Shown here: positions 23,477-30,680 of the stretch, piece after piece
Position numbering within the stretch: position 1 is the first letter of the stretch
How the letters are laid out: each line of letters starts with the position of its first letter
DNA from: CAYSCW01 sp964449165
GTDB lineage: Bacteria; Acidobacteriota; Aminicenantia; Aminicenantales; Aminicenantaceae
Assembly: GCA_964449165.1 (NCBI GenBank)
Contig: CAYVAT010000035.1
Location: 1 to 32,525, forward strand
DNA: 32,525 bases
Direction: 5' to 3'
Translations under genes and position numbers: made by a program
Notes under the pieces: model-generated
What the model was told of the DNA's origin: nothing
Seen by the model: the letters and a program-made list of their open reading frames with translations, nothing else
Databases searched by the model: none

Positions 23477-23921
23477 TTGCCTACACCTAAATATATCTTG
23501 ATGGGATAGGATAACTAATCTTCAAAAAAGATGAAACTATACACTTTGCTGATATTGTAATTCTTAAAGAAATAAGATCGGTTAGCTTAGGTTATAGAGG
23601 GAGATCTCACGGAGTAAGTATTAGGATAGCCAGAGGAGTACGATATAGAGCAGGCGCTTATAGAGGTCATATTGAAAAAGAATAAAGATTTGTTGAAACA
23701 TCAAGAGGTGTTCTATTAATAACTAACCAAAGATTATTTTTTCATCCTTTGCTTAGGCATAAACCTATGAGTATTCCTCCCAAGAAGATATTGTCTTATC
23801 AGTGTTATCAAAATGGGTTTGAAGCCTATAAAGAAGCTAGAGAAAAGAGATACTTGTTTGCTATGATCATGGTTCAGTTGAAGTTTTCGGTTTATATCTA
23901 GGGCATTTGTTAGAGCAGTAA
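23477..23921 (+). pseudogene. Broken gene for a PH-like domain protein
   Basis: One long frame reads IFKKDETIHFADIVILKE, then IRSVSLGYRGRSHGVSIRIARGVRYRAGAYRGH, then an in-frame TAA (about 23682), then RFVETSRGVLLITNQRLFF and HKPMSIPPKKILSYQCYQNGFEAYKEARE. A frameshift near 23862 moves to YDHGSVEVFGLYLGHLLEQ, ending at the TAA at 23919. Upstream of about 23520 the text LPTPKYILMG is in another frame. 'TSRGVLLITNQRLFF...P...I' is typical of small bacterial proteins with a pleckstrin-like (bPH) or GRAM-like domain. At least one stop and two frame changes make this a pseudogene. Confidence 0.7.
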
Positions 23922-24563
23922 AAAAGACAAAAAATATAAGTTTGATCCAAATTGAAAGCCGAATATGCTAAAGTCCTTGTTTATCTAAATTAAAAAAATA
24001 GTACAGTAAAATAGCTTCTCAGAGGAAGGATATATTTTGAGGAGTTCTTAGAGGTAGATGAAATAGCGAATTAGTAAAGAAAAAAATTTAAAATATTAAG
24101 AATATTCATTTATAAAAAAATATATCTTAACTAATTTGGATATAGATGAATTAAATAAAAAAATTTATCCTCTTATTAAAATTATTATTTATTATAATTT
24201 TCGGAAGCCTATTTCTACATTCATACATTATCAACTCTGCCTTCAGGCGACAACTTCTCCAACTAATCTCTTTTTAGCTCCTATCACACCACAGCACGAT
24301 TGGCCTGACTAGGCTAGGTCTCTGTCATCCTAAACAGCCATATTTCAAGGCATAGTAAAAAAACCATTAGCCTCGTGGAGAACGGCCTCTATGGCCGCCT
24401 CTTAGATTTTTATTCCGAACCATTGTTGAGATAAAAGGAGGAGTCAAACTAATTATAAGTGTAAAGCGACGTTCAATTATCTTGGATTTTCTGTATAAGA
24501 ATTCTTCGACCTGCTGACTAGAAAAATTGACTAAGTTTGGGTTATTATAGAGAGCAAAAGAGA
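23922..24563. other. Intergenic stretch, A+T-rich, probably decayed
   Basis: No intact gene is seen. A short frame near 24040-24080 (EEFLEVDEIAN followed by two stops) and another near 24130-24310 look like coding debris, but neither can be assigned. A hairpin with possible terminator character is at 24378-24410. Confidence 0.4.
24378..24410 (+). terminator. Possible intrinsic terminator
   Basis: CGGCC (24383-24387), loop TCTAT and GGCCG (24393-24397) form a stem that can be extended by GAG/CTC across a small internal loop. TTAGATTTTTATT follows. It lies in the decayed stretch upstream of the TIR gene. Confidence 0.4.
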
Positions 24564-25781
24564 ATGCCTAAAGTTTTTCTCAGTCATACTTGGAAAGATA
24601 GTAAAATTTCTGAGAAAATTTCTGATCTATTATTCCAGGATAATGCTGAGCTTTGGGTTGACTATGAGAAAATTAAACCTGGTGATAGTCTGCCAAAAAA
24701 AATAAACGATGGAATAGATTGGTGTGAAGTGTTTGTTTTACTATGGTCAGATGCATCTTCCAAGTCATACTGGGTGAATTTAGAATGGGAGTGTGCCTTA
24801 ACATTAAGAAGACTAATATTACCTTGTCTCCTAGACGATACTCCGCTGCCTCCAATACTTCGTAGGCTCTCATACTGTGACTTTCGAGACTTCGGAAGAG
24901 GATATAAGAGACTTTTTGATGCGCTGGGCCTAGCACCCCTGAAAGAAAGGGCACATCTTGGTGAAAGCGTGAAGATGGAGATTGAAGAGTCTAGAAGTAA
25001 TGAGCTTAAATTGGAATGTAAACCGCCTGCTGGGGGCACAGGTATGATGATGACATCAATAGTTTCTGTTAAAGGAAATACCAAAAAGATAAAAGTCTTT
25101 AGTTTGGATTTGAGTTTTAATCCGAGTGTATTATGCTTTAAGCATGTGGAAAAAGGCTCTCTAACTAAGAGTTGGGCAACAGTAGCTGGAAATGAAAGGA
25201 AACCAGGAAGTTTGGTTGTAGGTGGATACGCAGGCTCTGGAGAGCCTATAGCAGATGGCAGTGAAGGGAGTATCGCTGTCGTTAGATTCAGGATTACTTG
25301 TAAAGATTGTAGAGACGGAGCCAAGAGCAGAATCAGTATCCAGAATCTAACTGACGACCTAGAAAAAATGAATCTTGTTTCATCATTGGCGGAGTTTAAT
25401 TATGAAAAGAAAGAGATTAATAAAGAGAGAAAATTAAAGCATGATAGAGAGATCCTCCAAAAGATGAAACAGCCATTGAGAGAGTTTAATCAGATGAATA
25501 GATTCCCTGATAGTTACCTGGCACCAAGGTGTATGAAGTTAGCGTCATATATTGAAACAGAGGCTGAGAAAATTCAACATCCCAAATTCAGAGAGATAAA
25601 AGAGAAATTGCTAGAATATGCCAGAAGAAAAAATAAGATCAATCAAAATACACCATTGAAGACTCTAATGAATCTTTTCCAAAAGCGAGTTGAACCAGAT
25701 AATTATGAGCCACAAGTTTTATGTGAGGAAATTGAAGAAGTCCTAAAAAAATCATTAGTTCATTCTGAAGATGATCTATAG
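24564..25781 (+). CDS. TIR domain-cohesin-like domain fusion protein
   Basis: A 405-residue protein with three parts. Residues 2-125 are a TIR domain: PKVFLSHTWKDSKISEKISDLL, ELWVDYEKIKPGD, VFVLLWSDASSKSYWVNLEWECAL, with a candidate NADase Glu74 in WVNLEWE. Residues 149-271 (25008-25376) match the cohesin-like fold found in exported proteins: SVKGNTKKIKVFSLDLSFNPSVLCFKHVEKGSLTKSWA, LVVGGYAGSGEPIADGSEGSIAVVRFRITCKDC. The rest is charged and helical. There is no signal peptide, so the protein should be cytoplasmic, where cohesin domains are not expected. An upstream TTG at 24537 is open, but the ATG at 24564 has AAGAG before it. The frame is continuous through both domains, so the fusion is not an obvious frameshift artefact. 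A role in defence is inference. Confidence 0.83.
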   Translation: MPKVFLSHTWKDSKISEKISDLLFQDNAELWVDYEKIKPGDSLPKKINDGIDWCEVFVLLWSDASSKSYWVNLEWECALTLRRLILPCLLDDTPLPPILRRLSYCDFRDFGRGYKRLFDALGLAPLKERAHLGESVKMEIEESRSNELKLECKPPAGGTGMMMTSIVSVKGNTKKIKVFSLDLSFNPSVLCFKHVEKGSLTKSWATVAGNERKPGSLVVGGYAGSGEPIADGSEGSIAVVRFRITCKDCRDGAKSRISIQNLTDDLEKMNLVSSLAEFNYEKKEINKERKLKHDREILQKMKQPLREFNQMNRFPDSYLAPRCMKLASYIETEAEKIQHPKFREIKEKLLEYARRKNKINQNTPLKTLMNLFQKRVEPDNYEPQVLCEEIEEVLKKSLVHSEDDL

Positions 25782-26001
25782 AAAAATTCACTCATAATTG
25801 TTGTGTTACTAACTGTTGGGAAAATTTAAGGCCTCTCTGTAGGAATTAGATATATCAGGATTTCATAGTTGATACACTTATGGCGTCAAAAAATCTTATC
25901 TGCAAACATTCTAATTTAATGAAGTATATTATTTAGGATATAATAAAAACATTATCCAACATAATATGAATTAGAAGATAAAATGAAAAAAGGATTTTAC
26001 T
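25782..26001 (+). promoter_or_regulatory. Intergenic region with candidate promoter for the nuclease gene pair
   Basis: TATAAT at 25939-25944 is preceded, 18 bases upstream, by a poor -35 (TTTAAT, 25915-25920). An inverted repeat ATTAT-CCAAC-ATAAT (25951-25965) lies just downstream of it and could be an operator. The region is very A+T-rich, so such matches arise easily by chance. Confidence 0.3.
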
Positions 26002-26907
26002 ATGGGAAAGGATCTTAAATGTTTTATAAGTTCTCCAGCGAGTGTAAAAACTGGCGTTATACGATCAATTCTGCGTAGCCTAGATGTATTACCTTTTGAC
26101 GCATTCGACTTTAAACCAGGTGATGAGATTTATGAAACTGTACTTGACAAGATTCAAGACTCAGACTTTGTTATTGCAATAATTGAAAGGCCATCCGCTG
26201 ATGTCTACTTTGAAATAGGAATTTCAGTTGGTCTGAAAAAACCGCTGTTCATACTTGTTGATCCAAAGTGTATGCTTCCTAACGTAGTTCATGGTTACGT
26301 TTTTTTAAGAACACCACTCGAGGACTCAGAGATTTTGCGAGGATCACTATCACAATTTATTCAGGATATTATCAAAAAGAAAAAAACCAAAAAAAAGAAA
26401 AGACTATCTGTTGAAAAGAAACAACTCTTTGAGGAGCAGAAGAATTTAAAAACCTACCTCCAACAAATTAGGAGGCTGCGCAAAAAAAGTCAGGCTCTAG
26501 AAGTAGAAAACTTAGTCCTCTCTCTATTTAAAGAATTAGACCTTCATGTCGTATCATCTTTACCGACGAGAGAAGTCAAAGTTGTGGACTTTCTATTATG
26601 GAGTGATGAACTCGAAGTGTCGCTTGGAAATCCGATTATCGTGGAAATCAAAGTGGGAGAACTTAATCATAATCGACTCAAGACAATAGAAAAAAAATTA
26701 GTTAATTATATTAGTGCCTCTGATGCAAGATCAGGGATTCTCCTCTATCTTGACCGAAAAGGCAGGAGATTCCAACAGAAATTTTCATTAGGCCCATTAA
26801 TTATCAGATGGGACTTGGAAGATTTTGTCCGATCTCTTCTAGTTCAAGATTTTAAAGATGTTATTCTCACAGCAAGAAATCAAATTGTTCATGGAATACC
26901 AGAATAA
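26002..26907 (+). CDS. TIR/deoxyribosyltransferase-like domain fused to PD-(D/E)xK nuclease domain
   Basis: A 301-residue cytoplasmic protein. Residues 5-115 form a Rossmann-like unit: KCFISSPASVKTGVIRSILR, DSDFVIAIIERPSADVYFEIGISVGLKKPLFILVD. The 'VYFEIG..VGL.KP' element, with Glu71, occurs in nucleoside 2-deoxyribosyltransferase-like and TIR-like domains of defence effectors. A very basic Lys-rich linker (125-140) and a coiled coil follow. Residues 165-300 look like a restriction-endonuclease fold: EVKVVDFLLWSDE (Asp196) and PIIVEIKVGELN (Glu215, Lys217), the D...ExK core. The ATG has AGGA about eight bases upstream. The stop overlaps the next ATG (TAATG), so the pair is coupled. Specific activity is unknown. 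Confidence 0.8.
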   Translation: MGKDLKCFISSPASVKTGVIRSILRSLDVLPFDAFDFKPGDEIYETVLDKIQDSDFVIAIIERPSADVYFEIGISVGLKKPLFILVDPKCMLPNVVHGYVFLRTPLEDSEILRGSLSQFIQDIIKKKKTKKKKRLSVEKKQLFEEQKNLKTYLQQIRRLRKKSQALEVENLVLSLFKELDLHVVSSLPTREVKVVDFLLWSDELEVSLGNPIIVEIKVGELNHNRLKTIEKKLVNYISASDARSGILLYLDRKGRRFQQKFSLGPLIIRWDLEDFVRSLLVQDFKDVILTARNQIVHGIPE

Positions 26908-27461
26908 TGGCTAGGTACTCACAGAGAAGAATTCAAGAATATATTGAACAATCTGACAATGCTGATACTGCAGATGCTAAAGGAAACATACTTGAGGAAC
27001 TCGCTAGATATATTTTTGAGAAGGTCCCTGGCATTTCGTTCTATAAGAAAAACATACTGGATGGCAGGCGAGCGCATGAAATCGATGTAGTATTCTGGAA
27101 TCCTCAGAATGTCTCAGAACTTTGCTTCTTGGATGCAATTCTTATCACAGAATGTAAGAACCTAGCTCGGCCAGTTGGCAGCGCAGATATTGGATGGTTT
27201 GTTCGTAAGTTACAGGATAGGGGAGCAACATGCGCTTTGCTTATTAGTCTTTCTGATATAACAGGATCTCAGAATGGCGTTAGCAGTGCTCATAGTGAAG
27301 TGCTATCTGCTTTAGTCCGAGATAGAATTAAGCTCATAATACTTACACGACAAGAAATTCTTGCCTTATGTGAAACAAAGAACCTTGTTGAACTTATTCG
27401 GGAAAAGATGCTGAAATTGACACTTGAGAAGATTGTTTATATAAGTGGCCATGAGAGTTAG
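26907..27461 (+). CDS. PD-(D/E)xK restriction endonuclease-like protein
   Basis: A 184-residue protein with a full nuclease-like active-site pattern: Glu30/31 (GNILEELARYIFEKV), Asp60 (RRAHEIDVVFWNP), and Glu82-x-Lys84 (LITECKNLARPVGSADI). This is the E...D...ExK order of the PD-(D/E)xK (Mrr-like) superfamily. GWFVRKLQDRGATCALLISLSDITG follows, as in Mrr_cat-type domains. No membrane segment or signal is seen. It shares the A of the preceding stop codon (TAATG), so it is translated with the upstream fusion gene, which itself carries a nuclease domain. Two nuclease-like subunits in one coupled unit suggest a complex. Confidence 0.82.
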   Translation: MARYSQRRIQEYIEQSDNADTADAKGNILEELARYIFEKVPGISFYKKNILDGRRAHEIDVVFWNPQNVSELCFLDAILITECKNLARPVGSADIGWFVRKLQDRGATCALLISLSDITGSQNGVSSAHSEVLSALVRDRIKLIILTRQEILALCETKNLVELIREKMLKLTLEKIVYISGHES

Positions 27462-27931
27462 GACTGTAAATGAGGGGATAAGCCTATTTATACGGTTATA
27501 ACAAGAGATTATGTATTCTTAAAAGGGTTTGAAATCTAAACAAACACTCCAATAAAGATGAAATAAAGCGAGAATATGTTAATAATTACAGTTTATAGGA
27601 GTAAATAGTCTTAAAAGATGATTTCAGGGGTGATTAAAAAATAACCCTCCCCTAGATGCCTATATATTATCTGATGAGCATATCCTGGCTATTCTCATTA
27701 AGATGAAAACAGAATGAAAGAAGGTTTGAAGCTAGCTACAAATCTTTTATTCAGGGTTCACTTCCCTCGATATCATAACAATAGGACATTTTTACATGCT
27801 TCATTTAGGATTAGTAAAAAGTTTTGCAACGGAGATGCAAAAACCGAAGCTTTATTGATAACTAGGAAATTGGATTTTTGACTAAACTTGCCTCTATTTT
27901 TTTCCTCTAATTAATCATGCGATTGTAATAA
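27462..27931. other. Intergenic region, no assignable gene
   Basis: About 470 bases of A+T-rich sequence. A 55-codon ORF (ATG at 27714, stop at 27879-27881) is open on the + strand but has no ribosome-binding site and no recognisable similarity. A hairpin AGGGG/CCCCT spans 27626-27653, with no T-run. I see nothing else. Confidence 0.4.
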
Positions 27932-28558
27932 TTATTCCATTTCGAAACACTTCTTTATAATTAAACCTGAAACTACGCTAAATATAATAATTCCTGCAGT
28001 TAAAAGTATAATTTGTGTTTTTGTTGAAAAGCATAAAAATGGCATAAGCAATTTAAATGATACTATAATAGAACCTAAAGAAATCCCAAAGAACAAAAAC
28101 AAAACAGCAAGATATGGAAACTTTAATTGTCTTGTCTTCTTCTTTCCTATTTTTTCTCTTATGTAATTTTCCCAATATAGAACTTTATCATAATGTTTAG
28201 GAAAATCATTCTCAAAGTTTACATTATTTTTATATTTATCAATTATAGAGCCAGATAACAAATTAACAAGAACTTCTCTTTCCTTCATATAAATTCCTGT
28301 TCTACTCATTCTAGCTGCCTCACCCACCCACAGAATGAGAATTAATAAGCTTACTAAAGGTAAGCCCAGGTAAAAGATAAAAAAGGAAAACCAATATCCA
28401 CTCTGATTTCCAGCTGTAAATGAGCTAACTCCTGCATGAATAACAAATCCTAATGTTGCTAAGCCAAATGTTAATATTGCATTTCTATTTTTCATCGATT
28501 GCAATGATTCTTCTCTTAATAATTTATAATCCTCGATTAATATTTCGATTGGGTTCAT
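27932..28558 (-). CDS. Uncharacterised four-segment membrane protein
   Basis: A 208-residue protein with four predicted membrane segments (ILTFGLATLGFVIHAGVSSF, YWFSFFIFYLGLPLVSLLILILWV, FPYLAVLFLFFGISLGSIIVSF, IILLTAGIIIFSVVSGLII), a charged N-terminus and a soluble loop of about 70 residues between segments two and three. I choose the ATG at 28558, since AAGGA lies eight bases upstream; the longer start at 28585 lacks one. The pattern (cytoplasmic helix, two segments, loop, two segments) recalls small membrane proteins that accompany effector genes, but I do not recognise the family. It faces the nuclease genes tail to tail. Confidence 0.65.
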   Translation of the reverse strand: MNPIEILIEDYKLLREESLQSMKNRNAILTFGLATLGFVIHAGVSSFTAGNQSGYWFSFFIFYLGLPLVSLLILILWVGEAARMSRTGIYMKEREVLVNLLSGSIIDKYKNNVNFENDFPKHYDKVLYWENYIREKIGKKKTRQLKFPYLAVLFLFFGISLGSIIVSFKLLMPFLCFSTKTQIILLTAGIIIFSVVSGLIIKKCFEME

Positions 28559-28679
28559 GGTACCGTCCTTTTTTTGATTTCTCATATTTTACTTTAATAC
28601 TTAATTTCGTCAATAATAAATATGACTGAAAAATATTGAGAATTATTCCAAGCATCTCCTCAATGGGGCAACACTACGC

Positions 28680-29006
28680 TTAGCTTTCTTTTATTAACTT
28701 GGGAGCCTGGATTGCTTTGGCTCTAATCGCATCAGCATTAATGCTTTTTTTCATCTCTAATCGGCATATATGCTGATACTTCTGAAATAGCAAGTACACC
28801 CAATCCTATACCAGGTAGACTCACGATTGAATAAAAAAATGGCATAGTAAAGGAGAGAAGTAATCCGATACCTATCAATTCCCACTGACCAATAGTTGCA
28901 AACCAAATACCCCCACTATACCTGAAAATATATTTAGGATGATCATAGACATTATAATTATTGATAAAAATGCAGTGGCTATCTTTGTAGTCAAGCCAGA
29001 TGGCAT
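28680..29006 (-). pseudogene. Frameshifted small membrane protein gene
   Basis: Translation from the ATG at 29006 (ribosome-binding site GGAAGGGAAGAG) gives MPSGLTTKIATAFLSIIIMS followed by MIILNIFSGIVGVFG, ending early. Adding one G to the G5 run at 28910-28914 restores a frame reading IVGGIWFATIGQWELIGIGLLLSF, then MPFFYSIVSLPGIGLGVLAIS and VSAYMPIRDEKK. Removing one A from the A7 run at 28745-28751 would extend it by SINADAIRAKAIQAPKLIKES to a TAA at 28680. The reconstructed text resembles a family of small bacterial membrane proteins whose usual form continues further. Either true decay or homopolymer sequencing error explains the breaks. Confidence 0.65.
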
Positions 29007-29073
29007 TCTCTTCCCTTCCCCACTCTCTCTTTCCTCAATACTACAGTAAATGGAACAATGCAAAGCTTCACTC

Positions 29074-29406
29074 TCATTTCCTCATTTTTTCTTTGTCGGC
29101 CTTTCGAAAAACATATATTGTCATCCCAAATATAATCGCTACTATAAAATCAATCACAATCCAAATGTCCTTATTTAAATGAAAAGGAATTATTGGATTA
29201 AATATTAAGGCGATAATTCCTATCACGCATATCCAACTGAATTTTCTAGCTTCGTAAGATAAATAAGCAATATATATCGAAGTTAGACAAACAATCCATC
29301 TCAACAAAATGTAAAAGCTGTATTCTTTGATTGAAAAAATCGCAACTAGTAGAAGAATCATTGCTATTATTGAAGGTAATAAGATTTTTTTCTTAATGTT
29401 ATTCAT
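29074..29406 (-). CDS. Small membrane protein, DUF6804-like
   Basis: A 110-residue protein with four hydrophobic segments: ILLPSIIAMILLLVAIFSI, YILLRWIVCLTSIYIAYLSYEA, WICVIGIIALIFNPIIPFHL, IWIVIDFIVAIIFGMTIYVF. The 'FY.LLR..VC....Y.AY' and 'ALIFNPIIPFHL...IW..ID' elements match my memory of the DUF6804 family of small integral membrane proteins. Function is unknown. Its stop is about 70 bases before the start of the frameshifted neighbour, so cotranscription is possible. It lacks an obvious ribosome-binding site. Confidence 0.65.
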   Translation of the reverse strand: MNNIKKKILLPSIIAMILLLVAIFSIKEYSFYILLRWIVCLTSIYIAYLSYEARKFSWICVIGIIALIFNPIIPFHLNKDIWIVIDFIVAIIFGMTIYVFRKADKEKMRK

Positions 29407-29516
29407 TTATAAAAGCCAGCTTTTCTATTTTCTTATCAATAAGCTATTATTTTGTGTTAATTTTCATAGATTCTAATAAGATTATTCTTATTTCCATCTA
29501 ATTCACCTGAATTTCT

Positions 29517-30548
29517 TTATTTGCTTTCTACTTGTCGTTCGTACCTGTTCTTTTGCTTCTCCACTATTTCTTTGATTAGTTTGATAGTTACAAGTGCGGC
29601 TATAATATCAATAATCTCTGAGGATATAGACAGCCAAGTTCCCGAAATTAAAGATTCAAGAGATTCCCCAGAAAGAACTCCCATTACAACATACCCCCAA
29701 GTAATACTAAGGAGATATAGAAACCACCACCAGCCTACCAAGGAAGATGAACGAGGGTCCTTACATTTAGATTTTTCAGAAATGACACTAAAAGTAAAGT
29801 CAGGATCACTTTCTTTATATGTTTCTTTCATTACTTGGTATGGTCTAACAAGATTCAGAAAAGGAACAAAAAAGCCTCCTATTGCCCATCCTGAACTGTA
29901 TTTTAAATTTCTAGCACCTAGAGCAGACAAATTTCGATGTGATCTATAAAACCATAATAGAAATGCTATTCCAGCGATGATGAGAATAATTATTTGTAAG
30001 ACCCCTATAATTTGTTGTCGACTATCATTTGAGATAGCCTCTGTTCCTGTATAGTAAGCTCCCTCCTTTATCTTATTTAGTAAATCTAATTGAAAAAAGT
30101 CTGAAGCGATAGCGACCAAGGCAAGAGCTATTATAAGTATGAGAAAGAATTTTACTAACTGAGCTTTTGAATGAGCCGATCTAAATTCAGAAATAAATCT
30201 TATTGAATCCTCTTTGATGGATTTTCTATAATTTTCTATTTCTTGTTTTCTCTCGGCTAGTATATCATCAATGATTTTTTGTGCTTCTTGTGTATATTCT
30301 TCAGGTGTGTAGGAATCTTGAAATGCTGATAGTTCATCTATTCCCATCTGTCGATATCTTTCAGTTAATACAATTCCATCGTTACTTTCGTGCTCAGCTT
30401 TATCTCTTTCCTTTTGTTTTTCTTTTTTCTTGATGATTTCTTCTTCGTTATGACCTTTTCTTTTCTTCTTATCTAACCATTCTCCACAATATCGACATTT
30501 TATTGCTTCATCCTGAATTTCTTCAGCACAATAAGGACATTTTTTCAT
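29517..30548 (-). CDS. Zinc-ribbon and DUF4328 membrane protein
   Basis: A 343-residue protein. Residues 4-21 are a zinc ribbon, CPYCAEEIQDEAIKCRYCG. A long charged, coiled-coil-like stretch (30-125) follows, then a DUF4328-type membrane domain: IIILIIAGIAFLLWFYRSHRNLSALGARNLKYSSGWAIGGFFVPFLNLVRPYQVMKETYKESDPD, with the family's 'WFYR.HRNL.ALGA..L..S.GWAI..FF.P..NL.RPYQVM' text. Several more membrane segments follow. Function of DUF4328 is unknown; the ribbon could bind nucleic acid or protein. The TATAAT-like element at 30619-30614 may be its promoter. Confidence 0.85.
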   Translation of the reverse strand: MKKCPYCAEEIQDEAIKCRYCGEWLDKKKRKGHNEEEIIKKKEKQKERDKAEHESNDGIVLTERYRQMGIDELSAFQDSYTPEEYTQEAQKIIDDILAERKQEIENYRKSIKEDSIRFISEFRSAHSKAQLVKFFLILIIALALVAIASDFFQLDLLNKIKEGAYYTGTEAISNDSRQQIIGVLQIIILIIAGIAFLLWFYRSHRNLSALGARNLKYSSGWAIGGFFVPFLNLVRPYQVMKETYKESDPDFTFSVISEKSKCKDPRSSSLVGWWWFLYLLSITWGYVVMGVLSGESLESLISGTWLSISSEIIDIIAALVTIKLIKEIVEKQKNRYERQVESK

Positions 30549-30680
30549 TTTTTTTCTCTTTTCTGAGAATTTTCTTTCTTCGTCTATTTTAGATATATAT
30601 CAACTTAATCGTCATTATAAACTTCGGAAGCACGGCATAAGCATAGGTTCCACTAGCCTTAAATAGCTATCACTCAGACT

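Noticed and set aside
24662..25324. A 220-residue ORF on the - strand inside the TIR-cohesin gene
   Set aside because: It is antisense to a gene with clear domain content and has no protein-like features of its own.
25951..25965. Operator ATTAT-CCAAC-ATAAT as a confident regulatory site
   Set aside because: Five-base A+T arms occur often by chance in such A+T-rich DNA; it is mentioned only as a weak candidate.
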